Shown here one piece after another: positions 49,901-61,900 of a DNA stretch of 64,000 bases. The stretch is from Eonycteris spelaea (lineage: Eukaryota; Chordata; Mammalia; Chiroptera; Pteropodidae): positions 5,792,501-5,856,500 of the forward strand of contig PUFA01000034.1 of the NCBI GenBank assembly GCA_003508835.1, read 5' to 3'. The position numbers were made by a program, and so were the translations under genes. The notes under the pieces are model-generated. The model saw nothing but the letters and a program-made list of their open reading frames with translations, did not search any database and was not told the DNA's origin. The first letter of the stretch is position 1. Each line of letters opens with the position of its first letter.

Positions 49901-52900
49901 GAGAAAACAGGCCTTTGGAAACATTAGTTCTTTCATGCCAGGTATTTTACATTTAATATCTTTTGAAGGATCCCCCACAACACTAAATAAAACATTTCAG
50001 GCCATTATCCCCATATCTTAAATAAAGCTGCTGATGATGGGGGAAGATTCAAAGAATCCAAAAACAAGGTAATATTATTACTCCAGAGAGGCCCAGGGAA
50101 GCTAAGCAATGTGTCCAAGGCCATCGTGCAGCTAGCTATTCAGTGGGGTGATCGCTGAACTAGACTGACCCCCTGAATCCCTGCTTTTCCTTCCGGACCA
50201 TGCTGCTTCTCGTAGACTCCGAATACTCTCAGGTAGTCCTTGAAGCTTCAAAGAGCATAAAAGGGTCTCCCTTGGGACAGGGAGATACACTTATTTATAT
50301 ATATGTAATTGTCCCCCTGCCATGAGCTTTCTCTTTTAAGCTCTTTCTGGTGTAGCTATAAGTCCTCGGGCCCAGCTGTATACCACCAGATTAACCCTGG
50401 GAGGCCTCGGGAACACCAGACCAACGGTACGGGCAAGTGCTCGTGAGGTCTGAGGAAGACACCTGGGCTCGTGTGAGGCACTAAAGCACTCAATGAGAAA
50501 GTCTGTTCAGAGCAAGCTGTAAGACACATCAGCTCCTGAGGGAGGAAATAAGGTTTACTGGGTGAGCCAGCTGAATTTATCAGATAGTCTCAAAACGTAA
50601 AAATTAACAGTCTAATAAAATTATCATAAAAATTCAAAGACTAACTCAAAGAGTTACCAGAAAAAATGTTTGCAGTTGAAATGAAACTGCCTGTACCCTT
50701 CCCATACTATGCCAAAAAGCTTCCTAAACGTCATCTCTTAAAAAAAAACACTATGTGGTAATGATTCAAGTACAAAAAGTATTTGAAATAATGGCCAAAC
50801 ATTTATCGATATGACCAAGTTTAAGTATACTACTAATGCTTTTACTTGATGTTCAGAAGTGAGATAAACTATCAATCCTGAAAAATATCGGTATTATCGA
50901 AAAGATAATAGCACCTAGGATTTTTGATATAGGCCTAGAAATCCCTCGCTAAGAAGAATGGAAAAAAAAAAAATGTCCTGAGCTCAGCAGAGGGAACGCA
51001 GTGAGCATGAATATGATGGCCAGGTGGAGGGCCAGGGGAGGGGGGAGCAACTGGGGGGGTTGTGTTATGAACTATATAGATGTCTAACCAATGCACTATA
51101 TACTTGAAACTAATTTAAATAAATGAATTAAAAAAAATGTCCTAGAGGCTACAGTGATGTCATCTTCTCAAATCTGCTTCATTAATGCAACCATAAATGG
51201 TAACATAAATGATGACATCAAAAGACTTACTAAAGAAAATTGACATGCTTCACTTCAACAGCCGACAGCCAATCCAACAGTATCCCTCAGCACATCCTCC
51301 AATGGAATCGAGTACTTAGAAGAGGTCGACGAAGCTTTGCAAAAAATCATTACACTTCCAGTGTAGTAATTAACTGAATGCGCTCCCTGACTGAAGAGGA
51401 GCTAAGAGAATCTTGTGAAATGTGAATTTTGGACAACAATTTCAAATTAAAAGAAAGCAAAGCAAACTGTTTCAAACCACCGCATCTTAGAAAGAGACAG
51501 AGGTGCAAACATAAAAGGAAGACACCACAGTCCGCTAAAAGGAGCCACAAAATATGCAGTAGCTGGCAAGAGCCTCTGACGGCCAATCACCTGCGATTTT
51601 CATCCAGCACATCCAAGATCTGCTGGTAAGCCCTACGAGTGGAAGACTGGATAAGCGACAAAATGCCACGAGCAGAGGAGAGATTAGCTCCATCTTCAGG
51701 TAACATACGGGGAGGACAGACCCGAACCTGTTGTGGCGACGGTGTCACACTGTTTATATAAGCACAGCAAACGAAAAAAAAACAGAAAACAAAAAACACT
51801 CACGTCAGATTTGCATAAAACGTCAGCTGAGCAGTTTCCCCAAACACGTTTTTTTAAAGAAAGATCTTAATTTTCTTGCCCCCTTTTCCTCCCGTCAATT
51901 TCCCCTAAGAAAACAGTCAAACCAAGTAAGTTAATATATTGATTTAAAAGACTAGCAAAAATGCAGCAGCTGTACTGAGTAGCCTTAAACATCAAATTAA
52001 GCCGAGTATGAAAGAACTTCGGAGAGGGAAGAGACTATAGCAGTGAGTGTGTTCAACCTAGGAAGCAGCATTCTTTATTTGGTATATATACTCCAGTTCG
52101 GTAAACCAAACCTCCAAAGATCGACACTGCACTGTGATTTATGGATGATCAGAAGAGTAGGAGAGAAAATTCTTGTATATGGGTGTCAAAGTTTAAACAT
52201 GTGAATCGAAAAGTGATTCCATGAAATGCCATTTCCAATACTTCACAAAGAGGAAAGCAAGATGAGTTTATGATGAGTAAATTTAAAGATGAATTAAAGT
52301 TTCAGAAAGCTATAACGAGTGTTCTGATTTCTTAGTTTTATTAAAGCATATGATCTCTAGATAAAACTAAAACATAAAACTACTCCCAATTCTGTGAATA
52401 CAGTGTAAGAAGGCAAGGATACCTCTTGAATTGTCCAGACGGATGTTAAGCAACCATTTCTAGGCTTCTCAGCGACAGTAATCTTACATTCTTTCACGTA
52501 TGAGCCGAGACTCACCATTTCGTTAGCTCCTGTGGCAGGGCTCCCTAAAAGCTGAGCACATTTGAATGGGGCCATTTCACAGTTCTAACCTGAACTCTTA
52601 AGATTGGCATCAGTGTTTTTGGAGAGTTGTTTAGTGTTAGAGCATGATCAGCTGTTTGAAGACTTGGCATCAGAGGGTTCGTTACAGTAAGACGTTTTGT
52701 TATAAAAGAACTAGACCCTGGGATGTGGGTTCAACATTTTTTTCTCAATGTTAGGGCAAAACACCTAGACTAAACCTCATCCTTGTGCATTATGTCTAAA
52801 AGAATGAAAGTGGAGCAGACAGTGAACTGAAAAAAGAAAATCTTTGATTGTGATATGTAATCTTTTCTAACTTAACACGTATTGGTTTGGAAACCACAAC

Positions 52901-55900
52901 ATAAGTGGGATAACTTTTGAAAGGGCAGCTGTCATCTAATGTTATTTGCAGAGTCCCAGAAAACTAAAAACAAAATCTCCGCACTTTTGTGAATAACTCT
53001 GAATGTCTCAATGAGCCAAAGTGAGACGCACAATAAATACGAAAACCATGTTTTCCAAAGACGACTCAGAAGAGAGGGATCTAAGTCAAATCTCGGTATA
53101 CTGGGAAATGGGTCTGTAGGGGCTGAGTCACCATAGGAATTAGGCCTAATGGTGTCAAGATAAACACAAGTTTTCGGATGCGGACTCATGGACAGTTACC
53201 CTAAACATCAGTCCAGAGGCCAGGAATCTTCTGGAATGTACATAAGCCAACTTATCAACTGACCCATCATACTTGGCAACACCCATATTGGGCAACCAAA
53301 AAAGCAGTATATCTGGACACAAAGTCTAGGCACTAGTCTTACACTTGGAATTCCCTTTATGTACGATAGGGAAAACCCAAAGCTCTTGCTTTGTAAGAAA
53401 CCAGACTGAATTCATGTCAGAGAAGTGTCACAACAGGCAGGAATAAAAACGGCCTGTTCCATGTCAACATAAACAAATAATACATTTTATAATCTTCTTG
53501 ACAGAGCTGCCAACATGCCAGCTAAATTTACCCAAGTAAGTCATAAAGAGTAATCAGTACAATATCAATTGATATAATTAAAGTTTTTGTTTTTGCATTT
53601 TGGTGCTTAAAATGAACATTTCTGCATCTCACTCTATATCAGTAAATAAATTAAGCTACATACTAAATATGTTAAAGTTTATAATAATCAATATTTAGGA
53701 TAATCTTTACAGTGACAATGTTGATAAACTAAATCTGAATGCATGAAAAAAGTTTGATGGATTTTTGCCTATTAAAAATTCAAAAAGGGTTACTTTCTCT
53801 GAGAAACCACTTTGCCAGAAAAAGCAATAGGAATTGTTTACAGTTCTAAAAAGTAGAAGTATTTCCTGTCCATGTACAGGAAATCAGGTGTATTTATAAA
53901 AGTAATCAAGTTTAAACTAATTTCAAGTGAAGTGCAAAGAATTTTAAGACAGAATGTACAGAAGACTGATTTCTAAAATAGTGCATAATTCCAATTCTAC
54001 GATTCTATGATCATGTGAAATTGAAATATGGTAATGGAATAAAAAGTTACATGATGCTCAACTGTAACTTGAGAAAAAATATTTATGTAGAAAAGGTAAA
54101 GTGAAGTCTTTACCAGTACAAGTAAAAATATTTCATCAGATCAACATAAAAATATATTTGGTTTTTTGACAGCTTCTCAAAAGACATTAACTTTTAAAAA
54201 TTAGGAAGAAATTTAACTTTTTATTAATTTATTCGTAAATAGTGAAAACAGAACAGAAAGTACTTTTTAAACTGATGACACTCTGGACAGCAGTAGATGT
54301 ATAGATTAAATTCCCTTGATTGTTAATATTTGTTTCTGTCTGTAGATGAACTAAACGATTAAATCGTAAGACGACCAAAATTACCCTAATTAGAAGCAAT
54401 AGATACTTTAGCAATTTTTTTTTTAGCTTTACGCAGTCTTTCAAGTCTTTTTATAAATAAATTTAAGAATAAGAAAGCATAAGCCCCATTTTGGCAATCA
54501 GTTAGCTGGAGTACCCACCATGGGAATCAGCTGTGAAGGGAAAACAGTGAGTGTTTTAGAGTTGACTTTGATCTCGGTTACACATCCACCCAACTAAGGT
54601 GCAACAAATTTTTTCTTTGACAAGTGAATTACTGCGAAAAATAAAAAAGCAAACATATTGCAAAGGCACTGAGATTATTTAAGCAAATGTCATAGTAGTA
54701 ATTTAATAAAAAGGTTCTTCGATGATAAATTAATCCTAGTAATGTTATAACAAAATCTCAATTTCTAGAAAAGATTAGGAAATTTTTAACAAAGCACTGA
54801 TGTATACCATGTTACTTCATTAGTAACAGCTCTCCCTCATGCTTACATGAAATCTTACATGAGTGTTAAGTAAACAACAGGCAATGTCAAAATGCAAATT
54901 TAAATACAAATTTACTTGGCATTATTGTCATTATTAAGAGTTAAGTCCAAAGTCAAGTATCTTTTTCCCAAAGGGTTTTCATAGGAACTGTGAGGATAAA
55001 TCTCTTTGGTTAATTAAGACTCCAGGCTCTTCCCCCCAAAAAACCAAACAAAAACCCAGTGAAGGTAAAATAGTGAAAAGGGGGAGAATTTTCATGGAAA
55101 CACAAATTCGTATCATTTCTTTTGAAATTTTAAATAGAGAGAAAACTTTAATTTGTTGCTGCCACTATGTACGGCAACTCACTGGTTCCTAGAAGCTGAT
55201 AGAACCAGAGTGAGGAAAACGACTGATTATCAGACACAGCAGCTCTCAAATTCTGATGGTGAACCTGAACCTGCCCCTCCCCTGCCTTGGACTTAAGAAT
55301 CTCAAAACAGTTTTCCAGGCATAATTTTAATCTACAAAATTAAAAAAAAAAAAAAAGTCAAGGACAAACCACACACTACAGTCTCCTTCCGCGTCAAAAT
55401 AAAACAAGAAAAGCTATTATGCTAAATAAAATTTAAAGTAAAACTGGGATCACTGAACCTGATTAGAGTTGAATCTGTGGGGAACTAACATGCCAGCTGA
55501 GGCAAAGTAAAGAAAATGGATAAGGATGCTTGGTCCTTAGTATACATTATTCCATTTTACTTTCACCATTACACTCAGTCATAACTTTCTTAGTTGGTCT
55601 GGTTACTTTTTTCCTTAACAAAGTGTATGACGACAGTGAAAGTCCTGAAACAGGGGTACTAAAAAGCCAAACAGTAAGAGAATTAGTTTATTATATGCCA
55701 ATCGCTTGGTGAAATATTAGTATAACGTAAACCTGCAAAATAAAAAACAACTCCTACTTGTGAAAAGCATAGCAGAGAAAATCTTACGTGTACTCCGGTG
55801 CAGAAATCGGTGCCTGGAACCTTGAAATTTTATTTCTTGGGGCAGAATCTGATCTGTGCCACCTTAAATAATAATTATGCGTCTTTTACATATTCAGCTT

Positions 55901-58900
55901 TTATACCACATAGAAAAAGCTAGATACGATTCTACTGGTCAGAATTCATGTTTGTAACTATAGCTGACCATAATTAATCCTACTGTCTCTTGAAAGTAAT
56001 AGGAAAACAAAGGCCAGTTCTCTTACTCTTATACACATATGTACTTCTATTCTTAAAGCCAAGGAATAAAAGCAAAGGCAGGCAAAGGTTCATGCACATT
56101 GACACATAATTAATCTCACATCACAAAGAAAAGACTAAAGTAGGGAAAGACAGTAAGAGTTTAATAATTACTTTAGTAGAGGTAAAACACAGCTATATCA
56201 TTAGTTTCTTCCTTACCATATTACCAACATAAAACACACATTACATAAGTTCATTACATGAAATTCCTAAAGTTAATTAAATGTAGATTCTTAAAGATGA
56301 ATTCAAGTATAAATTGTAAAACTAATAATGGTAGGAGAAGAAAAGTCAAGGTTATATCATTAACAAAAACATGGTTTAAATATCTTACCATGACATGGTA
56401 ACATACGTTACTACCATAACAAGAGTATAGCTAAGTAATGTAAACATTTCATTGTTAAAATATAGTTAGATATTCATGTTATTTTTACTGCCAAAAAAGA
56501 AAACATGAGATCTTCAGTTTTATTAAACATGTAGAAAATGCCACTAAGGCGACTTAAAGACAAAAAAGAAATCGAATATTAGTTAACTCTGTTAATCTTT
56601 TCTGTTGTGAGAAAATTATGTTATTGGTAATTGCAAAAATATCTATGAACTAATCATCTACTCTAAATCATACAGTAGGTTAGTTTTTATACATAATAGT
56701 TATTTCCTTTCTTTCTAACTGAACTCAGCTATCAATAATATATACTTCATGAGAAAAAATAAGTGATGCTATGTTAGAATAGTTGTTTTATTTCACTAAT
56801 GTGAAATTTCAAAGTAATTAAAGACTGAAATAAGCCATATCTTTACATAATAGAGAAGTGTATTAAAAATCTTTGCCGCCTTAAAAAGTATTACAAAAAG
56901 AAAATAACGAAAGCTCTTAGATTATGTTTAATCATTCTCAGAGGATATGAAACATAAAGAAGCTACCTTAGCCATAAACTGTATAGCTTCTCACCATTTG
57001 TAAAATACACCTCGAAATATTCTAGAAGATGATTTCATGGGCTGGCTGACATCACTGCCAACCAGATATCTTCATGGACACATACAGGTATCATAAAAAT
57101 TACATATTAATAATGGCTGAACCCTTGAGGTAAATCTTCCCTGAAGGAGATATATATTAATTTCATCTTACTATCTTCCGGTACAACCCTAAAGGATAAC
57201 TGTAACTATGTTAGGGGGCATTTCAAGGTTTCCTGAGAAATCAGAGGAGTTACAGTCTCCTTTGCAACTAACGTGAGAGAAGGGAGACTTAACATCCATC
57301 AAGCACCTCTTGCATCCCTATACACTTCAGTCAGGTCCAAACTAGAACAGGATACGGGTTAATATAAGTGGCCTAGTTATACTGTGCTCTCGTTACTTTG
57401 CAAATATCTAGATTTGCAAGCTCTACAGAGATACATCATCTACTTCTTCAGTTCCCAGAGAAGCCAGCATAATGCTTGGCATCAAATGTGGTTCATGATA
57501 AATGAGTTTATGATAACTGACCAACAATTTAATGAGGAAGAAATATTAATTTACATAACCTGTCTACATCATCCATTTATAAAAGTCACAATCACCAATG
57601 ACTTTAAGACTTAAAATTCTGGTCAGTTTTTAAAAGGCTATTTTATTTGTAAAAACTCGTTATTTTTAATAAAATAACACAAAGCACTTGCCTGACCTAA
57701 AACATCTTATAGTAGGGGCACTTTAAGATCAGGGTATGATAATAACCAAATAAAAAAGAATGGCTTAAACAGATAGTCATTTAAACAATATACTTGTATT
57801 TTTGGAAAATGAAAGGGATCTAATAATTCAATGACTCAGTAGGCAGAGAGCTAAAAAAATAACCCTGGAAAGTTAAAAAAAAAAAAAAAAAAAGCCCCAG
57901 TTGCCTATGCTACATTGTTTAGCACAGCTCACTAGAAGCAGAGCCGAAAAGGGCTAAGTCACAATCTTATGATAAGCTGAGTAACTTGAAAATAGACATT
58001 TCCTTAAATAAAATGTTTTCCTTCTATTTTTTTAACCTACATGCTACATAAACAGTTTTGAAGAATGTACAGAACTGAGCAGTTACATTTATCAATTTTT
58101 CTTAAGTATACTTTTTGGAAGAGTTCTCAAATGAGCAAATCAGACTTACAGAAGACTACCAAATACGTAGAAGACGTAATTGAAAAATCCTCACAACTAA
58201 CAAAATGGTCAGGTTTAAAGTATTGCAAATATGTAAAACGGATGTAAATGCAAAACAGATTTCATACACTACTAGAAGTAAATTATTTACTTCTTCCTCA
58301 GGATCTTAGGCCTAAAACATACATCCACATCTTCCTCCTCTTTAAAAAAAAAAAATATTTGGAAGTAAAAAAAATAAGTAAATTATTTAGAAAAAAAGAG
58401 AGACGGACAATATATGGAGAAAACTTATGAAGGAGGCACAACAGTCCGTGCTTTACTCACAGGGAGTCGGTCCTGACCAGCTGTCCGTTTTGGCGAACAG
58501 CGTTTTCACTCATAGAACGCTCCCTTTTTAGCCTGCCGACTGCACGGACCTGTCAGGCACAAAGAAAAGCAACAGAAAACATTCTTAGTAGCCTAGGAGC
58601 TGTTTAGCATCAAAAGAACCTTAATTCAGGGACACTCACGACATTTACAAAAAATGGCTGCTAGTCATGTACATCACCGATACACACGTTTAAAAAACTC
58701 TACTTGTTATAATGCGGATAAACCTAGGAATGCTTACTTTATGAAAAAGTTCCCTCCTGGTTTCTTTTAAAGTATCAGTCTTCTGTGGGACAACTACAAA
58801 TATTTTTATTTATTATAATTTATGTAATATACTTTTATTATTTAAGAACAATTCCCAACAGGTTTTAAAGGCACATATACTATAGGAAATGGGATGTATC

Positions 58901-61900
58901 TATGTATTACAAATAAATGTTTCTGGCTTCTGGGGTTTAACAAATGCAGATTTGGTTGATTAGCTGAAAACTGGACTAAAAAAGCAGCCTTACTAGCTTA
59001 AAGGTTTTTGGCATTACAGAAACAGCCACAACCCCTTATCCCGCATGTTCTTCTTATAAAGATATCATCGGCCTCTTTCCACTTGGGGTGGGCTTTCTGC
59101 TGCCTTCCCTTGACACTGGGTGGGCTGGTGACTGCTGCAGAGATGATGCAATGTGACTTACAAGGTTTGGTCATAAACATCAATACAGTTTCTGCCTTTT
59201 TATCCAGACTGTTCATGTTTGGAAAAATGGCACCACAATGTGAAGAAGCCCAGGCGGCCACACGGAAAGACAGTGGGTAGGTGCAGCAGCTCAGGTCCCA
59301 GACAACAGCTAGGATCAACCGGCACGTGAGTGATGAGGCCTTCCGACGACTGCAGCCTCAAGCTGTCGAATCGGCCCTAGTCTTGGAGACTTCCTAGCTT
59401 AGGCCCATGTATTTAGAAGAGAAACAAGTTTACCCGCTACGCCTGCTGCAAATTCCCAACCCACGGAATTCATGAGCGGAATAAAAAGTGCAGCCACTGT
59501 TTCATGGCCGTCTTAGGCACTGTGATTTAGCGGTCACTCCCGACTCCCCTCTCCCCCAAGCCCTGGCAACCAGTAATCCGCTTTCTATCTCTGTGGTCCT
59601 GCCTATTCTGGATATTTCACGTAAGTGGAATCATGTAAACAGCCTTTTCTGTCTGGCCTCTTTGACCTGGTATAATGTTTTCAGAGTTCATCCATGTGCA
59701 GCCTGTGCAAGTACATTCCTTATTACAGCTGAAACATATTCACTATGTGGATGTACCACATTCTGCTCATCTATTCATCACTTGATGGACATTTGCATTG
59801 TTTCTACCTTTTGGCTTTTAGAGACCTGTTGATTTTCATGATTGGAGGACGCTACTGGTATCTAGCAGACAGAAATCAAGAATGCTGCTAAACATTCTAC
59901 AGTGCAAAACGACAGCCTTCACAACAAAGAAAGACCCGCTCCAATGTGTCAATAGTGCTGAGGCTTAGACACCTTGAATGTGCTGTAAAATGACTACTGC
60001 GGAGTAAATGATTCGGGGGTCTCACTTGATTGATTCTGAGTAACATCTGAATGAATCAGCAATGTTATCAGCACACAAGGCCTTAATGCCCTTCTATTTC
60101 ACTCCATTTTCTAAAAGCCACCAGAATTCTGGTCCCTTTCCCATTCTCTGCTCATTGGCTGACTGCTGAGGACCCCTTGACCCTTCTCAGACGTGAAGCA
60201 CAGATCATCACAGCTGCTTCCTTTCAATAGGCAGCTGGTACTCATCTCAGAAACGCGTCTCTGCATCTCAGGATCTGGCTCCTGCCACAGGATTTTAGCT
60301 TTCATAATAATATTTACACACATTGTGCTTTTAATGTAAACGAGAACACATGCTAAGCACACCACATGCTTTCTTACCCTTAATTCTCACAACAATTTTA
60401 TGCGCTTGGCATTATTCTTATATTCATTTTCTCTTTGAGCCTTGGAATTGTTAAATGACTTACCCAATTTTATGCAGTTAGTTAGTAAGTAGCAAAGCAG
60501 GCCTTTGAAATTAGGTCTAACTTTCAGACTAAGTTTTTGACCGCAGTGTCGCATACTTGGCGCATTTATCACATTTGACTAAATATCACATTTACTGAAG
60601 GAGTAAACCCCATCTAGGCTTAAAGCCTAGGTCTCCTGAGGGTAATCCTCATGAACTTTTTTCCTCACTCAGTCTTAATCACTCGGAAAAGCGCTTGGCT
60701 TGTTTTCCATCGGTTCTTCAAACCCGGCATGCGTAAGTGTCTAAAACGATGCGAGCAGAAAGATCGAAAAAACTAACAGAACACCAAAGGCTGAATCCTC
60801 ACTCCAGGACCATACTGTCCACATCTGTGATCCCCAGTGGGAACTCTGGGGAGCTGGGAAGCTGGGCCTTTAACTGGGAGCATGCTGTCTTGTGGGATGC
60901 TCTTCATAACCTTCATCATTCCCTGATATTAGAGAACCTTGCGTTTGGGTGTCTTTCCTGCGCTCATGCCACTATGCAGGAACTGTCTCCCCCAGTGGAG
61001 TGTCTTACCCGAAAGCCCCCAAAAGTGTTTGTCAAATAGATATGATTCTGCAAGTATCTTAGTGCCTTTTCACCATGTGAACACTTGAATTTAGTGCTTT
61101 TCATCAAGCACATATCTAGAATGTCCAGACTAGTACCTGTCAGCACATTCTTTTCTGTTAGCTCAGCGGGATCCAACTCAGGAGGAGGCCACGCCTGGCG
61201 CTGGGAAGCTGCACTTCCCTACGCGCTCTGGGCCCTGTCTCTCCTTGGCAAGGACCATGTGACGAGAGACACAGGCAGTGTCACCGCCAATAAAAACGTA
61301 CATTTGCACATTGTCTCCTACAAGCCTGACGACGATACAAAATTCAGAAGCTGTAATGAAGAAGTTGCAACTACAGAAATCACCACAGAGACGAGATCTG
61401 ACCTTTGCCACTAACACCTTACGAGTCCAGACGGCCATATTCGGGTCAACAGGACCATCAGGGACGTTACCCGGTACAGTAACGCAGCAGAAACTCCCAG
61501 CACGCGGTGAGAACAGGCGCTTCCTTTGCCCTGTCTTCCAGACCTTTTAGAACTCTAATTTTCTCCCACACTAAACTTCCCAACTTTTTCTGTACCGCTG
61601 ACAGTATAGCACCTAGCTCATGACTTCCACAAGTTTTTTTTCCTGAAACATAGTATTTAAATTACAAAAAATAGCAGAATATCTTATTTGGGGTATCTAT
61701 AAACCAGAATTTAAAGAAATCAATGGTCTATGCAGAAGGTTTTCCATTACATATTGCTAACAATATGATTTATAGCCTCTTCACTCCTCTTTAATAAACT
61801 TTCGCTTTTGTCTGTATTATTTCAAAGTCAGTTGATGTTAAAACTCTACGTACTTCTTCGTTTTGAGGAGTTGGAGGAGGTCTTTCTAAATCCAGAAAAT

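Larger units (their letters stand above)
46291..51590 (-). other. MFF intron before exon 46231-46290
   Basis: 5300 bp, the largest visible MFF intron. Holds an L1-like fragment at 47.1 kb, a MIR at 50.1 kb and the L1 3'-end insertion at 51.0 kb. Confidence 0.85.
58550..61853 (-). other. MFF intron before exon 58461-58549
   Basis: 3304 bp, with an MLT1-like LTR, L1 fragment, MER20 and MIR in sequence. 60770-61560 is unassigned and relatively GC-rich. Confidence 0.85.

Noticed and set aside
51040..51060. G-rich tracts (also near 17391-17403 and 32196-32210) as G-quadruplexes
   Set aside because: They are short single G runs or low-complexity spots; there is no array of four spaced G-runs clear enough to claim.
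52517..52610. Possible extra MFF cassette exon on the - strand (encoding ...GANEM then GTGAGT)
   Set aside because: A donor-like GTGAGT is present, but the available acceptors put a stop in frame when entered at the required phase, and I know of no corresponding human exon.
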